A stretch of DNA of 64,000 nt from GCA-002733465 sp965230525 (GTDB lineage Bacteria; Pseudomonadota; Gammaproteobacteria; Enterobacterales; Kangiellaceae): the NCBI GenBank assembly GCA_965230525.1, contig OZ246008.1:2976001-3040000 (forward strand), given 5' to 3'. The notes under the pieces were generated by a model, which saw nothing but the letters and a program-made list of their open reading frames with translations, was not told the origin of the DNA and made no database searches. Every line of letters begins with the position of its first letter. Position 1 is the stretch's first letter. Below, piece by piece: positions 9,164-16,311 of the stretch. Position numbers and translations under genes: made by a program.

Positions 9164-9208
9164 ATGAAAATACTGTTGCTAGACCTAAATTTAAACACTA
9201 TTGGATGA
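9164..9208 (+). CDS. 14-codon ORF between lapB and pyrF, possible leader peptide
   Basis: An ATG-started ORF encoding MKILLLDLNLNTIG stops 10 bases before the likely pyrF TTG start. It sits just after lapB. It has no recognised family. It might couple translation from lapB to pyrF, which itself has a weak start. It could equally be chance. Confidence 0.2.
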   Translation: MKILLLDLNLNTIG

Positions 9209-9218
9209 GAACATAATT

Positions 9219-9947
9219 TTGAACACTAATACCAATCAAAAGTTGGATCCTGCAAATCGAATTATAGTCGCGCTTGATTTTGATAATCTAAGCTCCGCCA
9301 GAGCGTTAATATCGCAGTTAGATCCAAAGCTATGTCGGCTAAAAGTGGGTAAAGAAATGTTTACCTTATTTGGCCCAGAGTTTGTTAAGGAATTGGTGGA
9401 CAAAAGCTTTGATGTCTTTTTAGACCTAAAATTCCATGATATCCCTAATACAGTGGCAAAAGCATGTGTCGCTGCTGCAAAACTAGGGGTTTGGATGATG
9501 AATGTTCATGCAGCAGGAGGGGCTACGATGATGAGTGCCGCCAAAAAAGCGCTGCAAGATAACTTTGAAAATCCGCCTTTGCTTATTGCAGTCACTGTGC
9601 TTACTAGCATGAACGATTCGGAATTCAAAAATCTCGGTTTTCAACGTTCATTGCAAGAACAGGTTTTACACTTAGCCTCACTTGCAAAGTCTTGCGAACT
9701 TGACGGGGTGGTTTGCTCTGCGCTAGAAGCTGAGTCGCTTGCTCGCGTTCTCGGAAAAGAATTTAAGCTGGTCACGCCGGGAATCCGACCTGCTGGAAGT
9801 GATGTGGGTGATCAGTCGCGAATAATGACTCCAACTAAAGCCATTAATGCAGGCTCAAGCTATTTAGTGATTGGTCGACCCATCACGCAAGCGACAGATC
9901 CGCTAACCCGCTTGTGCGAAATATCTGAAAGTATTGCCTCCCTGTAG
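9219..9947 (+). CDS. pyrF: orotidine 5'-phosphate decarboxylase
   Basis: PyrF decarboxylates OMP to UMP, the last step of de novo UMP synthesis. The TTG at 9219 is preferred because a GGATGAGA purine-rich stretch precedes it at good spacing; an in-frame TTG at 9201 would add six residues. The product of about 242 residues shows IIVALDFDN at the N-terminus, and the catalytic Asp69 and Lys71 in DLKFHDIPNT. It also has VTVLTS, VTPGIRPAGSDVGDQ and the phosphate-binding VIGRPITQA. It follows lapB directly, as in E. coli-type genomes. Confidence 0.95.
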   Translation: MNTNTNQKLDPANRIIVALDFDNLSSARALISQLDPKLCRLKVGKEMFTLFGPEFVKELVDKSFDVFLDLKFHDIPNTVAKACVAAAKLGVWMMNVHAAGGATMMSAAKKALQDNFENPPLLIAVTVLTSMNDSEFKNLGFQRSLQEQVLHLASLAKSCELDGVVCSALEAESLARVLGKEFKLVTPGIRPAGSDVGDQSRIMTPTKAINAGSSYLVIGRPITQATDPLTRLCEISESIASL

Positions 9948-10072
9948 TATTGAAATTAACTCCTCGTTATTATTCATTCCGTCGTTTAGCAGCATCGATT
10001 CATTATCTAACAGTTGTTGCTAAATAACAGCCAATACTGGCAAGGAAAATAACCAACTAACGGAGAGTTAAT

Positions 10073-10384
10073 ATGAAAAATTTAATCGTAATTTTAATAA
10101 CCGGTCTATTTGTTTTAGGTTTATCAAATGGTGCTCATGCTAAAACCTACTCTAATAAAAATAAAACAGTACAACAATCAATTAGTCAAACGGTCAATCT
10201 CAATAAAGCGGATGCCAAAGAGATCGCAAAAATACTTAAGGGTATAGGTTTAAAGAAAGCACAATCGATCGTTGCTTATCGAAAAAAACACGGAGACTTT
10301 AAAGCGGTTGAGGAAGTGGCAAGTGTTAAAGGGATTGGTGTTAAAACCATTGCAAAAAACTTTAAACGTATAGTACTTAAGTAA
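10073..10384 (+). CDS. ComEA-like helix-hairpin-helix protein
   Basis: A small secreted protein of 103 residues with a signal peptide (about 1-23, ending NGAHA). A tandem helix-hairpin-helix domain of the ComEA type follows: VNLNKADAKEIAKILKGIGLKKAQSIVAYRKKHGDF, then VKGIGVKTIAKN. ComEA proteins bind incoming double-stranded DNA in the periplasm during natural transformation. A good GGAGAG ribosome binding site precedes the ATG. No other competence gene is nearby, so competence is plausible but not proven. Confidence 0.85.
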   Translation: MKNLIVILITGLFVLGLSNGAHAKTYSNKNKTVQQSISQTVNLNKADAKEIAKILKGIGLKKAQSIVAYRKKHGDFKAVEEVASVKGIGVKTIAKNFKRIVLK

Positions 10385-10417
10385 CTTGCTAAGTATTCAT
10401 CACTGATTTAAATAATT

Positions 10418-10456
10418 AGCTCACACTCGTTTCTATTTGTATGGTGTGAGCTTTTG
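10418..10456 (+). terminator. convergent terminator comEA-like / rhombosortase
   Basis: AGCTCACAC (10418-10426) pairs with GTGTGAGCT (10444-10452), followed by TTT. The loop contains the stop codon of the opposite-strand rhombosortase gene, and the right arm is the last part of its coding sequence. Confidence 0.6.
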
Positions 10457-11059
10457 CCAAGTGAAATTAAAAGCAACAAAGGTTATTGCGATAACTACCC
10501 CAAACAAGTGTGCTTCTTCGACCACATTTGTTCCGATTAGCGATTCGGTCGAAGAATTGATTTGCCAAATATTTTCTATTACTACCTTACCTGAAAGAAT
10601 GATTAATATTAACGCGTTTATTTTTTTTGCGTCCCGCCAAGATAATAAGGCACCAGCAAAAAGGTATCCATGTAACGCGCCTGATAATCCGACGTACCAG
10701 TTGAGATTAACAAAAAAGTGTAATAGTAAAACATTCCCTATCATTGTCACCAACAGTAATTTTATTCTAACCATTTCCGATAGAACTGGTTTCAAAATAA
10801 AATCCATGATCAGTAGACCGAGCATATTTAGCAATAGGTGATACCAATTGCTATGACAAAGATTAGCAGTTAAAATCCGCCATATTTCTGCGTTATCAAC
10901 CGCATTATGTTGGTAGCGAAGAAAAGACCAAACTTGAGTTGGGCTTAACATGACTAGGGTACTCAGTACCACTATCAGCAAGGAAAAGCGGTAGGGTTTT
11001 AATCGATGCAACATCGGTTTTATCGTAGCGATGAAATTAGCTGTATTGTTTGACTTCAT
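10433..11059 (-). CDS. rhombosortase (rhomboid-family intramembrane serine protease)
   Basis: A 208-residue rhomboid-fold membrane protease with about six hydrophobic segments. The catalytic serine is Ser126 in GLSGALHG and the catalytic histidine is His184 in EEAHLFGV; CHSNWYHLLLNMLGL matches the conserved H-x-N/H segment. Rhombosortases process proteins with a C-terminal GlyGly-CTERM tail for surface attachment or secretion. The short length and GLSGxLHG form favour this subfamily over GlpG. None of the proteins I read in this window carries a GlyGly-CTERM tail, so its substrates are elsewhere. Confidence 0.85.
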   Translation of the reverse strand: MKSNNTANFIATIKPMLHRLKPYRFSLLIVVLSTLVMLSPTQVWSFLRYQHNAVDNAEIWRILTANLCHSNWYHLLLNMLGLLIMDFILKPVLSEMVRIKLLLVTMIGNVLLLHFFVNLNWYVGLSGALHGYLFAGALLSWRDAKKINALILIILSGKVVIENIWQINSSTESLIGTNVVEEAHLFGVVIAITFVAFNFTWQKLTPYK

Positions 11060-11161
11060 AGGTTACTGCTTGGTGCATCGAAAAATATCAAGGTTGATTC
11101 AATTATATAGAGAAAAACATAAGCAAACAAAGTTCCCAGAATATCAGTAAAGAGAAGTGAC

Positions 11162-11797
11162 ATGAAGTACGTATTAAAGTTTGTTGTATTGATCGTTTTG
11201 GCAATTACATCCGGCCAACTTAAAGCCGATAAAATTTTTCAAGATCCGCGTGTTGGGTTTGTCATTGAACATACTGAAGTGCATGGGTTGGATGGCAAAA
11301 AAGTCAATTTAACTGAATTATGGAAAGAGAAACCTGTACTGTTAATTACGGGCTCTCTAAGTTGTCCATTTACTCGGCAGAGTCTAAAGCCAAGTCATAA
11401 ACTTGTACGGCGGTTTGGTTCAGATTTTCATATTGTGATGTTGTATGTTGTCGATGCTCACCCTAAAGGTGATGTGTCACCTTACAGTAATGAAGAATGG
11501 ATTCCGCGCGATAATTTTAAAGACAAGCTATTGTTTCCCCAACCGAAGACTATGTCGGAAAGAACCGACCGTGCAAATCAATTAAATCGGTTGCTTGATT
11601 TAAAAGTGCCTGTACTGATTGATGATATGGAAAATCCGCTTTGGTCAGAATTGGGGCGCTTCCCAAATGCTGGAATCTTAATTGATAAAACGGGTGAGGT
11701 CATTTTTAAACAAAAGAAATTTAAAGCGAGAGCGATGGCCAAGCAAATGTCTCATTATTTAAAGACGGGCAAGGTTAAAACAAAGAAACCTCGATAA
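11162..11797 (+). CDS. deiodinase-like thioredoxin-fold protein, exported
   Basis: A 211-residue protein with a signal peptide (about 1-22) and a redoxin fold. The segment TGSLSCPFTRQSLKP places a single cysteine where iodothyronine deiodinases carry selenocysteine. HIVMLYVVDAHPKGD resembles the deiodinase signature (Y-x-x-E/D-A-H-P-x-D). PNAGILIDKTGEVIFKQ is the thioredoxin cis-Pro/strand region. Bacterial members of this family are probably periplasmic thiol redox proteins; the substrate is unknown. There is no CXXC pair, so a two-cysteine thioredoxin mechanism is unlikely. Confidence 0.68.
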   Translation: MKYVLKFVVLIVLAITSGQLKADKIFQDPRVGFVIEHTEVHGLDGKKVNLTELWKEKPVLLITGSLSCPFTRQSLKPSHKLVRRFGSDFHIVMLYVVDAHPKGDVSPYSNEEWIPRDNFKDKLLFPQPKTMSERTDRANQLNRLLDLKVPVLIDDMENPLWSELGRFPNAGILIDKTGEVIFKQKKFKARAMAKQMSHYLKTGKVKTKKPR

Positions 11798-11813
11798 ATC
11801 GAATAGTTAGCCA

Positions 11814-11846
11814 CGAGAGTGTTAGTGCTTTACTCTCGGTTGTTTT
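11814..11846 (+). terminator. possible terminator after the deiodinase-like gene
   Basis: CGAGAGT (11814-11820) pairs with ACTCTCG (11832-11838) around an 11-nt loop, followed by GTTGTTTT. The T-run is interrupted. Confidence 0.45.
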
Positions 11847-12261
11847 AATAATTGGAGTTAGGTTAATAAAATTGCGACTCGGAAAGCTCGTTAATTATCC
11901 TGCTTTGTTTAAAAAGCTAAACTTGAAACAGAGTAGGGCCGTGATTGCTTAATTCTAAACCGTTGTCTTTGCAGTGGCGATCATTAGCCGTTAGTTGTTT
12001 AGGGTTCCGCAGACTTTTGACAACAAATTTGTAGGTTTTTCTAAAACACTAGTAAAGTGTGGTTTAATAAAGAACTTTAGGGGGATTTACGAGAGTAGGC
12101 CAATCGAAAAGTCTTACCTGATTGTGCAATTCAATAGGTTTAATTTGAAAGCTCGAAAGGCTAAATGTTAAAACATCAAACTCATTAAGCATCAAAAGCA
12201 TATAGCAGCAGAATCTTATCTTGCCAAGTTCTATCCTTCCAAATCTGATACTGGAAAAACG
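11847..12261 (+). other. intergenic stretch without recognised gene
   Basis: About 415 bases between the deiodinase-like gene and the tRNA-Asn terminator. I see no ORF with start, ribosome binding site and protein-like composition, no tRNA and no strong repeat. It is AT-rich. Confidence 0.5.
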
Positions 12262-12289
12262 AAAAAAGTCTCAATTAAGAGACTTTTTT
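12262..12289 (-). terminator. bidirectional terminator downstream of tRNA-Asn
   Basis: AAAAAAGTCTC (12262-12272) pairs perfectly with GAGACTTTTTT (12279-12289) around a 6-nt loop. Read on the minus strand it follows tRNA-Asn and ends in a T-run; it can also act on the plus strand. Confidence 0.88.
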
Positions 12290-12311
12290 ATCGGGCTTTA
12301 GAGCCAAAATT

Positions 12312-12388
12312 TGGCTCCCCCTCCCCGACTCGAACGGGGGACCTGCGGATTAACAGTCCGTCGCTCTAACCAACTGAGCTAAGGGGGA
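12312..12388 (-). tRNA. tRNA-Asn (GTT)
   Basis: The minus strand folds as a full cloverleaf. The acceptor stem pairs TCCCCCT with AGGGGGA, followed by discriminator G and encoded CCA (12312-12314). The D-arm is AGCTCAGTTGGTTAGAGC, the anticodon stem-loop CGGACTGTTAATCCG has anticodon GTT, and the T-arm is CCCCG/TTCGAGT/CGGGG. It has its own promoter just upstream. Confidence 0.97.
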
Positions 12389-12415
12389 ACAACACCCTCT
12401 GTAAGAGGGAGCGCT

Positions 12416-12444
12416 ATAATAGTGGATGATTATGAGGCGGTCAA
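12416..12444 (-). promoter_or_regulatory. promoter of tRNA-Asn
   Basis: On the minus strand, TTGACC (12444-12439) and TATTAT (12421-12416) are separated by 17 bases. A GC-rich discriminator (AGCGCTCCC) follows, typical of stable-RNA promoters under stringent control. The transcribed leader contains the small hairpin CCCTC/GAGGG before the mature 5' end. Confidence 0.75.
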
Positions 12445-12541
12445 CTCCCAATTTAGCTTTTTTTTAATTTTTTAACAAATGCTGATAAATCAATGGAATA
12501 GGGTGCAAAAGGTTGAATGTTTTTTGTTCAACCTAAGCCTA

Positions 12542-13732
12542 TTAATAAACCTTTGCTGCGACGGATTTGAGTCGATTAAGCGCATCTTCCAAAGTTTGCA
12601 TTGACGCGGCGTAAGAAATCCTTAAATGACCAACGGCTCCAAACGCACTTCCGGGAACAAGCGCGAGTCCAACATTTTCAATGAGATATTCGGCAAACTG
12701 ACTATCATTTTCACAGCCTACTTTAGTCGCTAGTTCAGACACGTCCGGAAAGGCGTAAAAAGTACCATCGCTTTGTAAACAACGAACTCCGGGAATCTTA
12801 TTGAGTTCTGCAACAACAAAGTCATGTCTTTCTTTAAAGGCCTCAAGCATTTGAGCTATGCATTGCTGGTCGCCATTCAAGGCTTGTTCAGCGGCAAATT
12901 GAGAAACAGCCGCGGGATTAGAGGTACTTTGAGACTGTACTTTTTTCATGGCCTTGATTAAAACTTCTGGTCCCGCGGCATAACCGATCCGCCAACCTGT
13001 CATCGCATAGGCTTTTGACACACCATTTAGCACAATGCAGCGGTCATATAGTTCCGGGCATACGTTAAGGATATTAACAAACCCGCCTTCTGCCCAAATA
13101 ATATGTTCATACATATCATCTGTTGCAACCAACACCTCTGGATATTTGATTAGCACCTCTGCTAAAGCTTTTAGCTCATTTGCGGAGTAAGCAACACCCG
13201 TTGGATTACTGGGGCTATTAATCACTAAGAGTTTAGTTTTTGGCGTGATCGCTTTTTCAAGCTGACTCGGTGTAATTTTGAGTTGATTCTCTATATTTGT
13301 CTGAATAATTTTTGGCTCGCCATCGGCTAATAAAACCATGTCCGGGTAAGATACCCAGTAAGGCGCGGGAATGATCACCTCATCACCTTGATTAAGCAAA
13401 GCTTGACATAGATTAAAGAAGCTTTGTTTTCCGCCAGAAGACACTAATATCTGGTTAGCACTGTACTCTAAAGAGTTATCGCGTTTAAATTTATTGATAA
13501 TTGCTTGTTTTAAGCTCGCAGTTCCATCAACCGCGGTGTACTTAGTTGCGCCATCTTTTATGGCCTTTATTGCCGCAGATTTGATCGAGTCGGGTGTATC
13601 GAAATCGGGTTCCCCCGTGCCTAGCCCGACAATATCTTTACCTTGCGCCTTCAATTCTGCAGCTTTAGCGGCAACTGCGAGAGTGCTTGATGGTTTTACT
13701 TTTTGAATTCGGTTTGAGAGTCTAATATTCAC
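12542..13732 (-). CDS. aspartate-type PLP aminotransferase (class Ib)
   Basis: A 396-residue fold-type I aminotransferase, most like class Ib aspartate (and sometimes prephenate or aromatic) aminotransferases. Key segments are GLGTGEPDFDTP near the N-terminus, TKYTAVDGTASLKQAI, PAPYWVSYPDM, INSPSNPTGVAYS, the PLP lysine Lys240 in NGVSKAYAMTGWRIGY, and PGSAFG. I start at the GTG at 13732, preceded by TAGGACAAAA; the frame is open for 42 more codons upstream to an ATG at 13858, but those residues do not resemble the family. It is divergent from uvrB. It could supply aspartate or, given the missing tyrA/pheA neighbourhood, aromatic amino acids. Confidence 0.9.
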   Translation of the reverse strand: MNIRLSNRIQKVKPSSTLAVAAKAAELKAQGKDIVGLGTGEPDFDTPDSIKSAAIKAIKDGATKYTAVDGTASLKQAIINKFKRDNSLEYSANQILVSSGGKQSFFNLCQALLNQGDEVIIPAPYWVSYPDMVLLADGEPKIIQTNIENQLKITPSQLEKAITPKTKLLVINSPSNPTGVAYSANELKALAEVLIKYPEVLVATDDMYEHIIWAEGGFVNILNVCPELYDRCIVLNGVSKAYAMTGWRIGYAAGPEVLIKAMKKVQSQSTSNPAAVSQFAAEQALNGDQQCIAQMLEAFKERHDFVVAELNKIPGVRCLQSDGTFYAFPDVSELATKVGCENDSQFAEYLIENVGLALVPGSAFGAVGHLRISYAASMQTLEDALNRLKSVAAKVY

Positions 13733-13900
13733 CACTTTTGTCCTATTAAAAATGGGGTAAGATTGAATGGCAATTGTACATGACAGTCGATAAAATATCA
13801 TAGATCTGATGTCTATAAGTCCGCAGCAAAAATCCGTCATTAATCGAACCGGGCCCATTGAGCTAAATAATTAGCTAATCGAAAAGAGTATTCATACACT

Positions 13901-15913
13901 ATGAGCAATCAACAGGCATTCAAACTGGTGTCTCCATTTAAACCCGCAGGCGATCAACCACAGGCGATTGAGCGGTTAATCGAAGGGCTTGAAGATGGTT
14001 TAAGCCACCAGACACTGTTAGGGGTTACTGGCTCGGGAAAAACATTTACGATTGCCAACGTTATTGCGGAAACCGGCCGACCAACCATCATTTTGGCGCC
14101 CAATAAGACACTAGCAGCGCAATTATATGGCGAAATGAAGGAGTTTTTCCCTCACAACGCCGTGGAGTATTTCGTTTCTTACTATGATTACTACCAGCCT
14201 GAAGCCTATGTTGCTAGCAGTGATACATTCATTGAAAAAGACGCCTCTATTAATGATCATATTGAGCAAATGAGACTGTCGGCGACTCGATCGCTATTAG
14301 AACGTAAAGACGCGATAATCGTGGCATCTGTTTCCGCGATATATGGCCTCGGCGACCCAAAGCAGTTTCATAGTATGGTGATGCACTTGCAGGTAGGAGT
14401 TGAAGCCAAGCAGCGTGATGTTCTAGCGAAGTTATCTGAGTTGCAATTTACTCGAAACGATGTGGATCTGCAGCGAGGAACTTATCGTGTGCGAGGTGAC
14501 GTGATTGACATTTTCCCTGCTGAATCGGAAAGAAATGCGATTCGAATAGAGCTGTTCGACGATGAAGTTGAAAAAATCCAACAATTCGACCCCTTAACCG
14601 GAGAGGTGTTTAAAAAACTACAGCGAGTGACTATTTACCCAAAATCTCATTATGTCACCGCTCGTCAGACAATTTTGGACGCTATTGAGCAAATTAAGAT
14701 CGAGTTAAAAGAGCGCCTCAGTCAATTAAAAAAACTTAATAAACTGGTGGAGTATCAACGACTAGAACAACGGATTAAGTTCGATATCGAAATGATGCAA
14801 GAGCTTGGCTATTGTTCGGGGATTGAAAATTATTCGAGGTTTATTTCAGGTCGCGCAGCGGGCGAGCATCCGCCTACACTTTTTGATTACCTTCCCGATG
14901 ATGCACTACTGGTAATCGACGAATCTCACGTGATGGTGTCGCAAATAGGCGCAATGTACAAAGGGGATAGGTCCCGCAAAGAAAACCTCGTTGAGTATGG
15001 TTTTCGACTGCCTTCTGCTTTAGATAATAGACCGCTTCGGTTTGAAGAGTTCGAGCGATTAGCACCGCAAACTATCTTTGTTTCTGCTACCCCTGCAGAC
15101 TATGAGAAAGAACATTCTGGTGAAATCATTGACCAAGTCGTGAGGCCGACCGGCTTGCTCGACCCTGAAGTGGAAGTTAGGCCTGTAGCGACTCAAGTAG
15201 ATGATCTACTTTCAGAAATAAACCTTCGAGTTGAGCGACAGCAGCGGGTGCTAGTAACAACCTTGACAAAACGAATGGCCGAAGATTTAACAGAATACCT
15301 AACGGAGCACGGACAACGTGTGAGGTATTTACATTCGGATATTGATACCGTGGAAAGAATGGAAATAATTCAAGATTTGAGAAGAGGGGAGTTTGATGTG
15401 TTGGTAGGCATCAACTTGTTACGAGAAGGCTTAGATATGCCAGAAGTTTCCTTGGTGGCTATTTTGGACGCCGACAAGGAGGGTTTTTTGCGCTCGGAGC
15501 GCTCTTTAATCCAAACAATAGGCCGAGCGGCAAGAAACTTAGAAGGAAAAGCCATCTTATATGCAGATCGAATCACAGGTTCAATGGAAAGAGCAATCGG
15601 TGAGACTAACCGACGTAGAAAGATTCAAAATGAGTTTAATCAGAAACACGGCATCACACCAAAGGGCGTGGTTAAATCAATAGGTGATGTGATGCAAACA
15701 GGTGAGAAGTTCAGTGTTTCAAATCTTGCTAAAGAAAGAAAAATTGCAGAGCAAGCCGCAAAATATAAAATTAAGACCCCAAGTCAGGCAGCTAAAGCTA
15801 TCGGTCAACTCGAACAACAGATGCTAGAGGCTGCGAAAGACTTGGAGTTTGAAAAGGCGGCCAAAATTAGAGATGAAATAGCATTTTTAAGAGAGGAACT
15901 TTTTAAGTCTTGA
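13901..15913 (+). CDS. uvrB: excinuclease ABC subunit B
   Basis: UvrB is the damage-verifying helicase-like subunit of nucleotide excision repair. The 670-residue protein has Walker A GVTGSGKT (41-48) and the beta-hairpin region YYDYYQPEAYV. DESHV is the Walker B motif; helicase motifs V and VI appear as INLLREGLDMPEV and QTIGRAARN. The C-terminal UVR domain EAAKDLEFEKAAKIRDEI binds UvrA and UvrC. The start ATG follows GAAAAGAG. I see no CTG-N10-CAG LexA box in the 168-bp divergent region upstream, unlike E. coli uvrB. Confidence 0.98.
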   Translation: MSNQQAFKLVSPFKPAGDQPQAIERLIEGLEDGLSHQTLLGVTGSGKTFTIANVIAETGRPTIILAPNKTLAAQLYGEMKEFFPHNAVEYFVSYYDYYQPEAYVASSDTFIEKDASINDHIEQMRLSATRSLLERKDAIIVASVSAIYGLGDPKQFHSMVMHLQVGVEAKQRDVLAKLSELQFTRNDVDLQRGTYRVRGDVIDIFPAESERNAIRIELFDDEVEKIQQFDPLTGEVFKKLQRVTIYPKSHYVTARQTILDAIEQIKIELKERLSQLKKLNKLVEYQRLEQRIKFDIEMMQELGYCSGIENYSRFISGRAAGEHPPTLFDYLPDDALLVIDESHVMVSQIGAMYKGDRSRKENLVEYGFRLPSALDNRPLRFEEFERLAPQTIFVSATPADYEKEHSGEIIDQVVRPTGLLDPEVEVRPVATQVDDLLSEINLRVERQQRVLVTTLTKRMAEDLTEYLTEHGQRVRYLHSDIDTVERMEIIQDLRRGEFDVLVGINLLREGLDMPEVSLVAILDADKEGFLRSERSLIQTIGRAARNLEGKAILYADRITGSMERAIGETNRRRKIQNEFNQKHGITPKGVVKSIGDVMQTGEKFSVSNLAKERKIAEQAAKYKIKTPSQAAKAIGQLEQQMLEAAKDLEFEKAAKIRDEIAFLREELFKS

Positions 15914-15971
15914 GCTACAATAGAGTCTCGACAAGAAAAATAGCACATTAAATCGGTTTAGCCTTGGCAGC

Positions 15972-16005
15972 CACAATTTACGCAAAATTGTGCCTTTATT
16001 TATAT
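15972..16005 (+). terminator. possible terminator after uvrB
   Basis: CACAATTT (15972-15979) pairs with AAATTGTG (15985-15992) around a 5-nt loop, followed by a T/A-rich run. The stem is AT-rich, so it is only a candidate. Confidence 0.45.
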
Positions 16006-16311
16006 TTTGCCCCCTTGTTGAAAAAGTACTAATTGATTGATTTAAGTCAGGGCTTATTGCTAAATCGAATGCTAAACTCCGGTTTTAATCTAGAATTGGT
16101 ATTAATTACTATATCTTAGTAATTGAAATACTTAAACAAAAGTGTTTAAATGGTCGGGTTATGCTCTGTCGATAATTGCTTGCAAATGCTCAGGCTTCAA
16201 TCTTTTAAATGGGATGATTAAAAAGCCAGAATTTGGGGTAAGCTAGAATGTCGTATAAGCAGGCGGAGTCGATGTCACACAGCGGTAAGGGACCATAAAT
16301 AATAATAAAAC
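16006..16311 (+). other. upstream region of the cyclase fusion gene with a dyad
   Basis: No gene is visible. The region contains an inverted repeat at 16103-16125 (TAATTACTA, 5-base spacer, TAGTAATTG; 8 of 9 positions pair) that could be an operator. It lies about 190 bases upstream of the start at 16312. Confidence 0.4.

Noticed and set aside
13733..13858. 42-residue N-terminal extension of the aspartate-type aminotransferase
   Set aside because: It does not resemble the family and is Cys/Tyr-rich; a GTG with a ribosome binding site lies at the expected place (13732).
13740..13900. LexA box for uvrB
   Set aside because: I found no CTG-N10-CAG in the upstream region; SOS control cannot be supported here.
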